A stretch of DNA of 64,000 nucleotides from Psychromonas sp. SP041. GTDB taxonomy: Bacteria; Pseudomonadota; Gammaproteobacteria; Enterobacterales; Psychromonadaceae. Below, piece by piece: positions 8,336 through 18,193 of the stretch. The position numbers were made by a program, and so were the translations under genes. The stretch covers positions 1-64,000 of the forward strand of contig NZ_CBRF02000017.1 of NCBI RefSeq assembly GCF_000470315.2, written 5' to 3'. The number at the start of each line of letters is the position of its first letter. Within the stretch, counting starts at the first letter, position 1. The notes under the pieces are model-generated. The model made no database searches. It had not been told where the DNA came from and worked only from the letters and a program-made list of their open reading frames with translations.

Positions 8336-9472
8336 TCACCTTTCAAGTAAATATCCTAAATATAGCTCTAATAAACCACCTATCGTTTCAGGATCTACTT
8401 TAGTGATATTACGAATGCGATTTATTCTGTATCGTAATGTATTTCGATGTATATATAGGCTGTTTGCACACTCTGTTAAAGAGCGGTACTGGAATAAAGC
8501 AACAAGTGTTTTAACGAGCTGTCCATTTTTATCTTCTTGCATTAGTATTTGATAAGGTTGATGTAGTTGTTGACCTTGCCAACTTTTATGCAATGGAGAT
8601 AACAATACAGGCAAACGAAGATCTTCGTAAAGGTGTTTATGTTTTTCTGGTTGATGCGTTAATCCCCATTCTAATGTTAATTGGGCGCTTTCATAAGAAC
8701 GAGCCACTGCTCCTTCACCGTCAAAGTAGTGACCTAAAGCAATATCAACATCTGTCATCTCGTATTCTTTTAAGCGCAAAAATAATAAATCAATACGTCT
8801 ATTTTCATCGTTACAATCCCATTGCCCATGAATAAAAGTGGCGGGTTTTAATACGACTATTTCATTAAGAGAGGCAACCGCGACAAGATTATCTCGTATC
8901 GGGTATTCTAATAATTCAACTATCTTACGTATACCTTGTAAATTGATAGGCTGATGTGTTTCTCGAAAGCGGATCAAGACGGCAATACGAGGAGCGGACA
9001 TATCAATATCAAGTTTCTTTGCCCAGTCTAATAACTTAGGGTCGTTGGTTTGTGTATTGATCCAAGAAGTAATAAATTCTTCTCTATGTCTTCTATCCCA
9101 TTGTAATTGCTCTGTTAGGTCTGCATGTTCTACTATCATTTCGGCTGTCATTTTAACTAAATCAGCATATTTTCGACACTCATCTGGATCGCCAGTGATG
9201 CCCACTACACCAATAACTTGTCCATTAACTTGCAAGACGAGATTGATGCCCGGCAATACACCTTTTAGAGTCAAACTGCTTTCTTTTGTAACTTCGATAG
9301 TCGTTGAATGTTGTAGTGCTAATAATGCAGCATCGTGTATTTGACCTATGCGCAATGGGTCTCCACTACCAATAATGACGCCTCTATGACTCATTACATT
9401 AATATTGTTTCCAATGATTTTCATTGTTCGATCAACGATTTGTTGAGCTAAATTACTCTCTAAAAGAAACAT
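8336..9472 (-). CDS. cdaR: Sugar-diacid/glycerate utilization regulator, CdaR family
   Basis: 378-residue transcription activator. The N-terminal putative sugar-diacid recognition domain (LLESNLAQQIVDRTMKIIG, MSHRGVIIGSGDP, GVVGITGDP) is followed by a middle GGDEF-like region and a C-terminal PucR-type helix-turn-helix (SLTECANSLYIHRNTLRYR). In E. coli CdaR activates glucarate, galactarate and glycerate genes. Here it heads a set with a permease and a glycerate kinase. AGGA is six bases before the ATG. Confidence 0.9.
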   Translation of the reverse strand: MFLLESNLAQQIVDRTMKIIGNNINVMSHRGVIIGSGDPLRIGQIHDAALLALQHSTTIEVTKESSLTLKGVLPGINLVLQVNGQVIGVVGITGDPDECRKYADLVKMTAEMIVEHADLTEQLQWDRRHREEFITSWINTQTNDPKLLDWAKKLDIDMSAPRIAVLIRFRETHQPINLQGIRKIVELLEYPIRDNLVAVASLNEIVVLKPATFIHGQWDCNDENRRIDLLFLRLKEYEMTDVDIALGHYFDGEGAVARSYESAQLTLEWGLTHQPEKHKHLYEDLRLPVLLSPLHKSWQGQQLHQPYQILMQEDKNGQLVKTLVALFQYRSLTECANSLYIHRNTLRYRINRIRNITKVDPETIGGLLELYLGYLLER

Positions 9473-9579
9473 AGGTGATTCCTAAACTTAATTTCAAGGG
9501 CTTATAATAACAACCATATATAAAAAAATAGATGAATATGTGCTTGTTATGTGAGGTTATCTGGGGAAGTTAGAAACAA

Positions 9580-9612
9580 AAAAGCCGTTAATACTCAATA
9601 TTAACGGCTTTT
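9580..9612 (-). terminator. Rho-independent terminator of the pan genes
   Basis: A 14-bp perfect stem (9580-9593 with 9599-9612, loop CTCAA). On the minus strand a run of T follows. It lies 26 bp past the panD stop. Confidence 0.85.
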
Positions 9613-9637
9613 ATAATTGCTTTAATAAGTTAGCTTA

Positions 9638-10018
9638 TTAAGCGACTTGAATGGGTACATCTTTGCTTGTGCGGACAATGTTATTGTCTTTATCTAAATA
9701 CACTAAGCTAGGTTTGTGACCTTCAATTTCATCAGCATCAAAACTTGCGTAAGTACAGATGATGACACGGTCACCAACGGCAGCTTGACGTGCTGCTGCA
9801 CCATTTACTGAAATTATTTTTGAACCACGTTCACCTACGATTGCATAAGTTGAAAAGCGGTTACCGTTATCGATATTATAAATTTCGATTTGTTCGTATT
9901 CTAAAATACCTGATTGCTCAAGAAGGTCTTGATCGATTGCACATGAACCTTCGTAGTTTAATTCAGCGTGAGTTACGCGAGCTTGATGCAATTTACCTGT
10001 TAGCAGTGTCTTTTTCAT
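9638..10018 (-). CDS. panD: Aspartate 1-decarboxylase
   Basis: Makes beta-alanine from aspartate for pantothenate synthesis. 126 residues, normal. The proenzyme self-cleaves between Gly24 and Ser25 (YEGSCAID) to form the pyruvoyl group; Lys9 ([12 protein letters not shown]), Tyr58-region and NGAAAR motifs are present. Last of the panB-panC-panD run. Confidence 0.96.
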   Translation of the reverse strand: MKKTLLTGKLHQARVTHAELNYEGSCAIDQDLLEQSGILEYEQIEIYNIDNGNRFSTYAIVGERGSKIISVNGAAARQAAVGDRVIICTYASFDADEIEGHKPSLVYLDKDNNIVRTSKDVPIQVA

Positions 10019-10086
10019 ACAGAACCTTTGATTCTAAAAATTTAAAATGAGTGTCTTTTCAGCAGGGCGACTATAAAGTAAAAACT

Positions 10087-10941
10087 TTATTGGCGCAAAT
10101 TAACAACTAGGTTATCAATTAAGCGAGTCTCACCTAAGAAAGCGGCCATTAGTACCACAGCTTGTTTACTAGCTGTATTTAAAGGTGCTAATGTAATTGG
10201 GTCAACCACATGAATTTTATCAGTTTTAAAGCCTAACTGATCCAATGCTTGACTGGCATCTTTTATTGATTGTTTATAGTTTTCTAAATTTGATTGCACA
10301 CTTTTACCTAGGTTATTCATAACCTCTGCAAGTTTAGGGGCAATTAATTTTTCATCTGCAGATAACTTTCCATTGCGAGAACTCATCGCTAAGCCTGATG
10401 CTTCACGAACGGTAGCGACTGGAATAATGTTAATTGGCATTGCCAAGTCAGTTACCATTTGCTGAATAATACTCAGTTGCTGGAAGTCTTTTTCACCAAA
10501 ACAAGCTACATCAGGTTGAACCAAGTTAAATAACTTAGTGACAATAGTGCTTACACCGCGAAAATGACCTGGGCGTAATTCACCTTCCAAACAATCAGAC
10601 ATACCGGGTACTTCAATAAATGTTTGTGCATTTAGACCATTTGGGTAAATAACGTCTGTGCTAGGTGTAAATACGATATCAACGCCAGCTTGTTCAAGTT
10701 TGGCACAATCTTCAGCTAAGGTTTTTGGATAGTTATCCAAATCGCTTTGGTTATTAAATTGCATTGGATTTACAAAAATACTGACAACTGAAATATCAGT
10801 ATGTTGTTGACCTGCTTTAACTAATGTTAAATGGCCTTGATGTAAGTTACCCATGGTAGGGACAAAACTCACTTGTGCACCTTGCTGTTTAAGTTTTTTA
10901 ATTTCACTGCGTAGTAGTGTTGGATCTTGAATTACTTGCAT
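10087..10941 (-). CDS. panC: Pantothenate synthetase
   Basis: Joins pantoate and beta-alanine using ATP. 284 residues. Nucleotidyltransferase signature VPTMGNLHQGHLTLV (HxGH), then FVNPMQF, GHFRGVSTIVTKLFN and the KMSKS-like region MSSRNGKLS. It sits between panB and panD in the same direction, with 65-70 bp gaps. Confidence 0.97.
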   Translation of the reverse strand: MQVIQDPTLLRSEIKKLKQQGAQVSFVPTMGNLHQGHLTLVKAGQQHTDISVVSIFVNPMQFNNQSDLDNYPKTLAEDCAKLEQAGVDIVFTPSTDVIYPNGLNAQTFIEVPGMSDCLEGELRPGHFRGVSTIVTKLFNLVQPDVACFGEKDFQQLSIIQQMVTDLAMPINIIPVATVREASGLAMSSRNGKLSADEKLIAPKLAEVMNNLGKSVQSNLENYKQSIKDASQALDQLGFKTDKIHVVDPITLAPLNTASKQAVVLMAAFLGETRLIDNLVVNLRQ

Positions 10942-11005
10942 TACTAACTCTTAATAAAACGATTAATGACGACAATGTTTCTGGCATTCGTGAATACAAC
11001 TCGCT

Positions 11006-11800
11006 TTAGTAGAAGCTATGTTCAGAACCTGGGAAAATTTTATTTTCTACTTGTTCTTTATAGAGCTCAACAGCGCGACGAATATCGCCCGTTTCTACTA
11101 AAAAGTTCTTAGAGAATTTAGGACAAAAACCTGCTGAAATACCAAAAGCATCATGCATTACTAATATTTGACCATCTGTTTCAGCGCCAGCACCAATGCC
11201 AATAACGGGGATATTTAATGCTTTAGTCACGCGTTCTGCTAATGCAACAGGCACACATTCAATCACTAATAATTGAATACCTGCTTTTTCTAATGCTAAT
11301 GCATCTTCAATTAATTTATCAGCTTGTTCATCAGCACGACCTTGTACTTTGTAACCACCGAATACATTAACTGATTGAGGTGTTAAACCTAAATGACCGC
11401 AAACCGGAATGCCACGTTCAATTAACCCTTTTACTGATTCGCTTAACCAGGTGCCGCCTTCAAGTTTCACCATATTTGCACCTGAACGCATTAGCGTTGC
11501 TGCATTATTATAAGTTTGCTCGGGAGTGGAGTAAGACATGAAAGGCAAGTCAGCAATGATTAAAGACTTTTCTGTTGTGCTTGCAACCGCTGCTGTGTGG
11601 TAAGCAATATGCTCTACAGTGACAGGTAACGTAGAGTCATGCCCTTGTAATACCATACCTAAAGAATCACCCACTAATAAAACTTGAATATCAGCTTGAT
11701 CGAAAATAGCCGCAAAACTAGCATCATATGCGGTAATACAGGTGATTTTCTCTTGCTCTTGTTTCATTTTAGCTAAACGAGAAACGCTTATTTTAGCCAT
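11006..11800 (-). CDS. panB: 3-methyl-2-oxobutanoate hydroxymethyltransferase
   Basis: First committed step of pantothenate synthesis: methylene-THF plus alpha-ketoisovalerate to ketopantoate. 264 residues. [40 protein letters not shown] and [17 protein letters not shown] are diagnostic metal- and substrate-binding stretches (given here in parts). Upstream is folK, so folate and pantothenate synthesis, which share methylene-THF, are encoded side by side. Confidence 0.97.
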   Translation of the reverse strand: MAKISVSRLAKMKQEQEKITCITAYDASFAAIFDQADIQVLLVGDSLGMVLQGHDSTLPVTVEHIAYHTAAVASTTEKSLIIADLPFMSYSTPEQTYNNAATLMRSGANMVKLEGGTWLSESVKGLIERGIPVCGHLGLTPQSVNVFGGYKVQGRADEQADKLIEDALALEKAGIQLLVIECVPVALAERVTKALNIPVIGIGAGAETDGQILVMHDAFGISAGFCPKFSKNFLVETGDIRRAVELYKEQVENKIFPGSEHSFY

Positions 11801-11863
11801 TATTGCTCCTAACTAGCAGTGTGATTTGACAGGTGAATGATTTTACTGCGCTAATGAATTAAT

Positions 11864-12346
11864 TCAACCTGTAATAGCGGTCAAACCATTTTTATCGCAG
11901 TGTTTAAGCATTTCGATCAGAGAAGTGCCATCGGGCATTTGTAGAATAGGGGCTATTTCAAATAGAGGATAGAGCACAAACTCTCGTTCTTTCATTCCAT
12001 AGTGAGGAACTGTTAAACGCTCATTATCAATTGCTTTGTCGCCATATAGAATAATATCTAAATCTAATGTTCTGGGTCCCCAACGGTTTTCTTTACGTTC
12101 TCGACCTTGTGCTTGCTCGATGGCTTGTAGCGCATCAAGCAATTCAATCGCTGATAATGTTGTGTCTATCTTGGCGATAGCATTAATATAATCAGGTTGA
12201 TCCTGAGGGCCCATAGGCGCACTACAATATAAAGAAGAACAAGTGACAAGTGTCGTATCTTTTATATTGTTTAGTGCGGTAATGGCTTGTTTTGCTTGTT
12301 CAATCGGTTGTGCTTGGTTACTACCAATTGCAATATAACTAATCAT
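11864..12346 (-). CDS. folK: 6-hydroxymethyl-7,8-dihydropterin pyrophosphokinase
   Basis: Folate synthesis: transfers pyrophosphate from ATP to hydroxymethyl-dihydropterin. 160 residues. IAIGSN at the N terminus, [20 protein letters not shown] (the HPPK signature) and [16 protein letters not shown] are clear. The start overlaps the pcnB stop by eight bases, so translation is probably coupled. Confidence 0.96.
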   Translation of the reverse strand: MISYIAIGSNQAQPIEQAKQAITALNNIKDTTLVTCSSLYCSAPMGPQDQPDYINAIAKIDTTLSAIELLDALQAIEQAQGRERKENRWGPRTLDLDIILYGDKAIDNERLTVPHYGMKEREFVLYPLFEIAPILQMPDGTSLIEMLKHCDKNGLTAITG

Positions 12347-13748
12347 TACTCTTACTCACAACAGGCTTACGTTTTACTTTGTTATAGCGGCGCTTTTTCG
12401 CTGGTCTATCGGCATCGGGTTTGAACTCTTTTGCTTTATTAACATTGCTACGTGCGTAATTATGCTCTGGTAACTTGTTATGCAATTGATATTCTTCCCA
12501 CCATGCTGTTAGCTCAGCGAGTTCACGGCTTTGTTCAACGCGTGCTCTTAATGCTAGAAAGTCAAAGGCAGCTCTAAATTTTTCATGTGCATAAACACGT
12601 TGAGCGCGTTTACCGCCAAAGCGAGGTAGACGATGCTGTAAAATCCAAATATCACGAATAGCCGCAGTAAAGCGTTTAGGTATGGCAATTGTTTTCACTT
12701 GAATCGTTAACACTTCATTCATTGCGAGCATAAATGCATCATGCAGCTCGATACCACTTTCAAAACTCATTTCTTGTGCGCGTTGCTCAAGTGGGTACCA
12801 TAACATCACGGCGTAAATATAAGCGGGAGTGACACGTTTACCTTCAGATATACGTTTGTCAGTATCCATTAATGCTTGTTCAATCATCTTAGTCGCTTTG
12901 TCATCTTCACCATCTTTAAATAAGATTGGGAACAACACTGCTAATAACTTGTATTCTTTTAATAGACGATAAGTCGCTAAACCTTGACCCGACAATAATA
13001 GTTTAATGACTTCATCAAAATGTCGAGCTGCTGGAATATCTTGCAATAATGATGCTAAACGGCGAATCGGTTCTGCACATTCATCACTGATTGATAAATC
13101 TAATTTAGCAGCAAAGCGGATCGCACGTAGCATACGAACAGGATCTTCACGGTAACGTACTTCAGGCTCACCAATTAAAGTTAAGCGACGTTGCGCCAAG
13201 TCATCCATACCACCACAGAAGTCATACAGTGAGAAGTCTGCAATGTCGTAATACAATGCATTAACCGTAAAATCACGACGTTCCGCATCTTCTTCTAAAG
13301 AGCCGTAAACATTATCGCGAAGCAACATGCCTTCTTGTGATTGTTTTACTTTTTGTTTGTCTTGCTCTGTTTCATCATGGTGACCACGGAATGTAGCGAC
13401 TTCGATGATTTCTCGACCAAATAAAATATGTGCAAGACGGAAACGACGACCAATTAAGCGACAGTTTCTAAACAATGCTTTTACTTCTTCAGGTGTTGCG
13501 TTTGTTGTGATATCAAAATCTTTTGGCTTTAAGCCTAATAATAAATCACGTACGCCACCGCCAACTAATAAAGCGCGATAGCCTGCGTTATGTAAACGGT
13601 ATAAAACCTTTAATGCATTTTCATCAATATCAGATCGAGAAATAGAGTGCTGTTCGCGTGGGATCTTATATTGATCTAACGAAATGACGGCTTCTGTCGT
13701 TTTTTTCTTTTGAAATACTTTTTTTACGAGTTTGCTTAAGCGTTTAAT
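12339..13748 (-). CDS. pcnB: Poly(A) polymerase I, with ATT start
   Basis: Adds 3' A tails to RNA, marking it for decay. The nucleotidyltransferase head reads [29 protein letters not shown] and [19 protein letters not shown]; then [28 protein letters not shown] and [18 protein letters not shown]; the tail is Lys/Arg-rich as in E. coli. Conserved sequence extends well upstream of the first TTG (13475), back through [20 protein letters not shown]. The frame is closed by TAA near 13767 and has no ATG, GTG or TTG in that span. An ATT at 13746-13748 has GAGG eight bases upstream, giving 469 residues. E. coli pcnB is known to use AUU. Confidence 0.9.
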   Translation of the reverse strand: MKRLSKLVKKVFQKKKTTEAVISLDQYKIPREQHSISRSDIDENALKVLYRLHNAGYRALLVGGGVRDLLLGLKPKDFDITTNATPEEVKALFRNCRLIGRRFRLAHILFGREIIEVATFRGHHDETEQDKQKVKQSQEGMLLRDNVYGSLEEDAERRDFTVNALYYDIADFSLYDFCGGMDDLAQRRLTLIGEPEVRYREDPVRMLRAIRFAAKLDLSISDECAEPIRRLASLLQDIPAARHFDEVIKLLLSGQGLATYRLLKEYKLLAVLFPILFKDGEDDKATKMIEQALMDTDKRISEGKRVTPAYIYAVMLWYPLEQRAQEMSFESGIELHDAFMLAMNEVLTIQVKTIAIPKRFTAAIRDIWILQHRLPRFGGKRAQRVYAHEKFRAAFDFLALRARVEQSRELAELTAWWEEYQLHNKLPEHNYARSNVNKAKEFKPDADRPAKKRRYNKVKRKPVVSKSND

Positions 13749-13886
13749 AGCTTTATCCTCTGCATCTATTTAGATGGAATTAGTCTGAAAAATGATGCGC
13801 TTATTTTATGTGCGCTAATTATTAAAAACAAATTAAATTTATGTCTCTTAACGTTGTCTTTTATTTAATACTATAAAGGACGTGAT

Positions 13887-14780
13887 TCATATCTGAATCT
13901 CTAATTGTTTCGGTACGTTATCTAATGACCAATATTCTGTTGCCCATTTTAAAATTTCACTGCATGTATTTAGCGCCATATTATCTGGAACAGGGTGTCC
14001 TAAAAAAGCTAATACCCGTTTTAAGGTGGGTACTGGGTCTTGTTTATTAACGGCAACAGCATGGTTTTGTTTAGATAACTTAACCCCTGGCTCCGTTACT
14101 GCTAATGGAAGATGCACATAGTTTGGAATATCTGCATTCAATAGTTGATACAAACTTATCTGCTTACCGGTGGTACTGATTAAGTCAGCCCCTCTCACAA
14201 CTTCCGTAATACCCTGCTGAATATCATCAACGACGACGGCTAAGTTATAGGCATATAAACCATCTTTTCGTTTAATGATAAAGTCATCGTCAATCTGAGT
14301 GGAGTCTAATACCACTCTACCTTGTAACTTATCTTCAAAGTGTGTTGTCTTATTGATAATTGATAATAAATTAATACGCAGCGCATTACCTATCATTACG
14401 TTATTTTTATCACGACACTGGCCTTGGTAATAGCCACCTTGTTGTTTAATCATTTTACGAGTGCAACAACAGGCATAACATAAATTACGTTTACTAAGCT
14501 CTTTTAACACGGCTTCATAGTATTCGCTTTGTTGATGTTGGTAAATCACCTTTTCATCCCATTGCAAACCATAAGCTTGTAATGTTTCAAGGATATCTTC
14601 ACTGGCGCCTGCAATTTCTCGAGGAGGGTCGATATCCTCAATACGAACTTGCCAAATACCTTGTTGAGATTTTGCCTGTAAATAGCTACCCACTGCCGCA
14701 ACCAAAGAACCAAAATGTAATGATCCTGATGGTGACGGAGCAAATCGACCTATATAAGGTTTATTCTCTTTTAACGGCAA
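13887..14780 (-). CDS. gluQ: Glutamyl-Q tRNA(Asp) synthetase
   Basis: Attaches glutamate to queuosine in tRNA-Asp; a shortened glutamyl-tRNA synthetase without anticodon domain. HIGH-type motif in GRFAPSPSGSLHFGS, zinc-type cysteines in CYACCCTRK and GQCRDK, and VKLSKQNH in place of KMSKS. The proposed start is the TTG at 14780, with AGGA six bases before, giving 297 residues and the usual short N terminus. A TTG at 14828 lies inside the dksA terminator and is unlikely. The dksA-gluQ order is conserved in enterobacteria. Confidence 0.92.
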   Translation of the reverse strand: MPLKENKPYIGRFAPSPSGSLHFGSLVAAVGSYLQAKSQQGIWQVRIEDIDPPREIAGASEDILETLQAYGLQWDEKVIYQHQQSEYYEAVLKELSKRNLCYACCCTRKMIKQQGGYYQGQCRDKNNVMIGNALRINLLSIINKTTHFEDKLQGRVVLDSTQIDDDFIIKRKDGLYAYNLAVVVDDIQQGITEVVRGADLISTTGKQISLYQLLNADIPNYVHLPLAVTEPGVKLSKQNHAVAVNKQDPVPTLKRVLAFLGHPVPDNMALNTCSEILKWATEYWSLDNVPKQLEIQI

Positions 14781-14813
14781 CTTACTTCCTACAATCTTAC
14801 TTTTTGCATAAAC

Positions 14814-14843
14814 AAAAACGGTTAGCAAATGCTAACCGTTTTT
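14814..14843 (-). terminator. Rho-independent terminator of dksA
   Basis: A 13-bp perfect stem (AAAAACGGTTAGC with 14831-14843) and four-base loop, followed by T on either strand. It lies between dksA and gluQ, so gluQ is probably read by partial read-through, as known for E. coli. Confidence 0.85.
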
Positions 14844-14864
14844 CAGTTTGTTTAATCGCTTGGA

Positions 14865-15314
14865 TTAACCAATACTTTGTTTTTCTTTTATTTCAGCTAG
14901 TGTTTTACAATCGATACATAAGTCGGCAGTAGGGCGAGCCTCTAAACGACGAATACCAATTTCTACACCACAAGATTCACAAAAACCAAAATCATCTTCT
15001 TCGATTTTCTTTAATGTTTTAGAAATTTTCTTAATTAAACGACGTTCGCGATCGCGAGCACGTAATTCTAAGCTAAATTCTTCTTCTTGTGTTGCACGGT
15101 CAACAGGATCAGGGAAATTTGATGCTTCATCTTTCATGTGATCAACAGTACGGTCAACTTCTTCACGTAATTGAGTGGTCCAAGCCGTAAGAATATTAGT
15201 AAAGTGTTCACGTTGCGCTTTACCCATATACTCTTCGCCAGATTTCTCTTGGTATGGCTCTACTCCAGCAATTGCTAAAATACCGAGTGTTTTTTTGCTT
15301 TTAATAGCAGGCAT
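14865..15314 (-). CDS. dksA: RNA polymerase-binding transcription factor DksA
   Basis: Works with ppGpp at the RNA polymerase secondary channel to reset rRNA and amino-acid promoters. 149 residues. Coiled-coil tip with NFPDPVDRA (acidic residues Asp69 and Asp72) and a zinc finger formed by Cys112, Cys115, Cys133 and Cys136 ([20 protein letters not shown] region). Nearly identical to E. coli DksA from [13 protein letters not shown] onward. Confidence 0.97.
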   Translation of the reverse strand: MPAIKSKKTLGILAIAGVEPYQEKSGEEYMGKAQREHFTNILTAWTTQLREEVDRTVDHMKDEASNFPDPVDRATQEEEFSLELRARDRERRLIKKISKTLKKIEEDDFGFCESCGVEIGIRRLEARPTADLCIDCKTLAEIKEKQSIG

Positions 15315-15584
15315 AAATTTTCCTTCTTCCGATGCTGAATAAAATCTTTAAACGCATCAAAACGGTGATAAATATAAACAATAGGTCGAACAAACTTTGC
15401 TAACATAGAGGCATCAGTTTTTTTTCGGCGCTATCTATAGCAAGTATTGTTTGTAAAGTCAAATAAAGTGTTACTAATTGTAAACTTATGATCTTGTTTT
15501 TGTGCTATGTATTGTGTTTTCAACAATCTTGTTTTATTCACTGTATTTCTTTTATCTATTTATTTTTTAAGGGTTGTTGCATCA

Positions 15585-18065
15585 ATGTTACCTATTCAAG
15601 CTGTGTTACCTGAGCTTAAACAACAACTTTTACTTTGTTCACAGGTTATTCTTCAAGCACCTCCAGGGGCGGGTAAATCGACTTACTTACCGTTAATGCT
15701 ATTAAAAGAAAAATGGTTTACTGGTAAAATTATTATGTTGGAACCGAGAAGGTTAGCTGCGCGTAATATTGCACATTATCTCGCCAAACAATTAGGGCAA
15801 CCTGTTGGACAGCAAATTGGTTATCGTTTACGTGGTGAAACTAAAGTAAGTGCAGAAACACAATTAGAAATTGTCACGGAAGGCATATTAATTCGTTTAC
15901 TGCAAAATGATCCTGAATTAACGGGGATTGATTTAGTTATTTTCGATGAGTTCCATGAGCGAAATTTACAGGCAGATTTAGGCTTAGCCTTATGTCTTGA
16001 TACGCAAGCCAGTTTGCGTGAAAACTTATCTTTATTGATTATGTCTGCAACCTTAGATAATCAATCACTGCAACAGCATCTTCCAGAAGCGGCTTATGTA
16101 AGTTGTGATGGAAGAAGTTTCCCTATTAAATATATTTATCAACCTGTGCTTGGTCGAGGGCTTAATACGGATAAGCACAAAGCATTGGTGTCTTTAGTTG
16201 AAACCGCTTATCAAGAACAAAAAGGCAATATATTAGTCTTTGTAGCGGGAGTCAGAGATATTTTACAATGTTGTCGTGACTTACAACAATGGATTAATAC
16301 CCATAAGCTACCTGTTTTATTAGCGCCTCTCTATGGAAAACTCAGTTTAGATGAACAGCAATTAGCGATTCAACCGCCTCTACCTAATATACGGAAAATA
16401 GTGGTTTCTACCAATATCGCAGAAACCAGTTTAACCATTGATGGTATTACTGTTGTGGTTGATTCCGGTGTCGAAAACACTTTTCAGTTTCAAGCTCAAA
16501 CAGGTTTTGGTAAATTAAAAAGTCAAACTATCAGTGAAGCAAGTGCCATTCAGCGAGCTGGACGAGCAGGGCGACTAAGTGCCGGTACTTGTTATCGTTT
16601 ATGGGCTAAAGATAAACGGCTGGCAGCACAGAGCGAAGTCCCGATTTTGCAAAGTGAGTTAACGTTATTGATGTTAGAAATATGTGCCTGGGGCGTCACT
16701 GACCCGAGTCAACTGCCTTTTTTAACTCAGCCTCATGAAAAAAATGTGCAAGTCGCCAAACAACTACTGCAAAGTCTTGATGCCATTGATGAGCGCGGTC
16801 GTTGCACTGCACATGGTGAAAAAATTATTGAATTTGCCGTTACGCCACGATTAGGGCACATGGTGATTAAAGCACAAACCTTAGCCAAAACATTAGATGA
16901 GCCGAATCTGGTTGCTTTAGCTTGCTTATTAACTGCCTTTTTAGAAGGAAATGAAAAAAGTAGTGATGATATTATTGCCGAGCTCAATTCAATTTCATAC
17001 TCAGTAAAAACACAATATCAAGCGTTATTAAGAAAGTGTAAGGTCAACGCGCCAAGTATTGTACCAGTGCAATATTGTGGCTTATTATTAGCTATTGCGT
17101 TTCCTGACCGCATTGCTTTTAGTCGTGGGCATAGCCAGCAACATGATTATTTACTCAGTAACGGGGCTGGGGCATGTTTAGCAAACCATTCAATGCTGCT
17201 CAACGAAAAAATGCTGGTGGTTGCTGATTTAGGGCTTTCAGAACAGAAATCGAATAGTCTTATTTTTAAAGCTTGTGCGATTGATTTAGAAGAGATCAAA
17301 AAATACCTCCCACATTATATACAATCTACCGATTATCTTTGTTGGTCATTAAAAGAAAATAAGTTAATCGCTGAACAGCGAACAATGCTGGGTAAAATAA
17401 CCCTTAATAAAGCACCATTAGCTCAAGTTAGTAAACAACAAAAACTGAAAGCCTTGTTAAATGGATTGCGTCAAGCTGGTTTATCTATGTTGCATTGGAG
17501 TGAGGTGAATAAAGCCTTGTTAACTCGTTTACGTTACGCCTCTTTACAATATGAGCAAGCAAGAATTATCGATTCAGTTGATTACAGTGAAAACATTTTA
17601 TTGGCTGAACTAGAAATGTGGTTAGCGCCTTTTTGTATTGGCATTACACAACCAGAACAATTTAAAAAAATCGATTTAAAAGCCGCACTGTTATCGCGCC
17701 TTAATTGGCAGCAGCAACAGACATTTGAAGCGCATTTTCCATTAACTATTTCAGTACCGACAGGATCGGCAATAAAATTAGCGTATCGAGAACAACAAAA
17801 TCCGTTGTTGTCAGTTAAAATGCAGGAATTATATGGGCAAGCTCAAACCCCCTGTATTTTTGATGGACGAATTAGTATTCAATTAGCGTTGTTATCGCCA
17901 GCCATGAAACCGTTGCAAGTAACACAGAATTTAAGTTCATTTTGGTCTGGTGCATATAAAGAAGTACAAAAAGAGATGAAAGGGCGGTATCCGAAGCATT
18001 TTTGGCCTGATGATCCAGCAAACGCAATTGCAACGCGTAAAACAAAAAAACATTTATCCAAATGA
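15585..18065 (+). CDS. hrpB: ATP-dependent RNA helicase HrpB
   Basis: DEAH-box helicase of 826 residues with this start. Walker A APPGAGKST near residue 28, LEPRRLAARNIA, DEFHERNLQADL (the DEAH motif reads DEFH), IMSATLDN, TNIAETSLTI and QRAGRAGR. The C terminus ends EMKGRYPKHFWPDDPANA, the HrpB signature. The frame opens at 15507, but the ATG at 15585 matches the family N terminus (LPIQAVLPEL). Molecular role is not settled in E. coli. mrcB follows, as in E. coli. Confidence 0.94.
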   Translation: MLPIQAVLPELKQQLLLCSQVILQAPPGAGKSTYLPLMLLKEKWFTGKIIMLEPRRLAARNIAHYLAKQLGQPVGQQIGYRLRGETKVSAETQLEIVTEGILIRLLQNDPELTGIDLVIFDEFHERNLQADLGLALCLDTQASLRENLSLLIMSATLDNQSLQQHLPEAAYVSCDGRSFPIKYIYQPVLGRGLNTDKHKALVSLVETAYQEQKGNILVFVAGVRDILQCCRDLQQWINTHKLPVLLAPLYGKLSLDEQQLAIQPPLPNIRKIVVSTNIAETSLTIDGITVVVDSGVENTFQFQAQTGFGKLKSQTISEASAIQRAGRAGRLSAGTCYRLWAKDKRLAAQSEVPILQSELTLLMLEICAWGVTDPSQLPFLTQPHEKNVQVAKQLLQSLDAIDERGRCTAHGEKIIEFAVTPRLGHMVIKAQTLAKTLDEPNLVALACLLTAFLEGNEKSSDDIIAELNSISYSVKTQYQALLRKCKVNAPSIVPVQYCGLLLAIAFPDRIAFSRGHSQQHDYLLSNGAGACLANHSMLLNEKMLVVADLGLSEQKSNSLIFKACAIDLEEIKKYLPHYIQSTDYLCWSLKENKLIAEQRTMLGKITLNKAPLAQVSKQQKLKALLNGLRQAGLSMLHWSEVNKALLTRLRYASLQYEQARIIDSVDYSENILLAELEMWLAPFCIGITQPEQFKKIDLKAALLSRLNWQQQQTFEAHFPLTISVPTGSAIKLAYREQQNPLLSVKMQELYGQAQTPCIFDGRISIQLALLSPAMKPLQVTQNLSSFWSGAYKEVQKEMKGRYPKHFWPDDPANAIATRKTKKHLSK

Positions 18066-18193
18066 TGATATGAAAACCTAAACAACGTAGGATCGGTTCT
18101 TCGCTATGCAAACTCTCATTTCAAAAAGCTAGCGCTATAAGAATCTACCGTTCAATCTCTATCTTTTAAAAAATTGAGTTAAATAAACCTGTT

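Noticed and set aside
13475-13477. TTG at 13475 as the pcnB start
   Set aside because: It would remove the conserved [10 protein letters not shown] and [10 protein letters not shown] nucleotide-transfer motifs that are present in frame upstream.
15507-15584. Longer HrpB start with a hydrophobic N terminus
   Set aside because: The 26 extra residues look like a chance hydrophobic stretch; the family begins at the ATG at 15585.
17872-18111. Minus-strand frames over the hrpB 3' end
   Set aside because: They overlap the strongly conserved HrpB C terminus and have no start signals.
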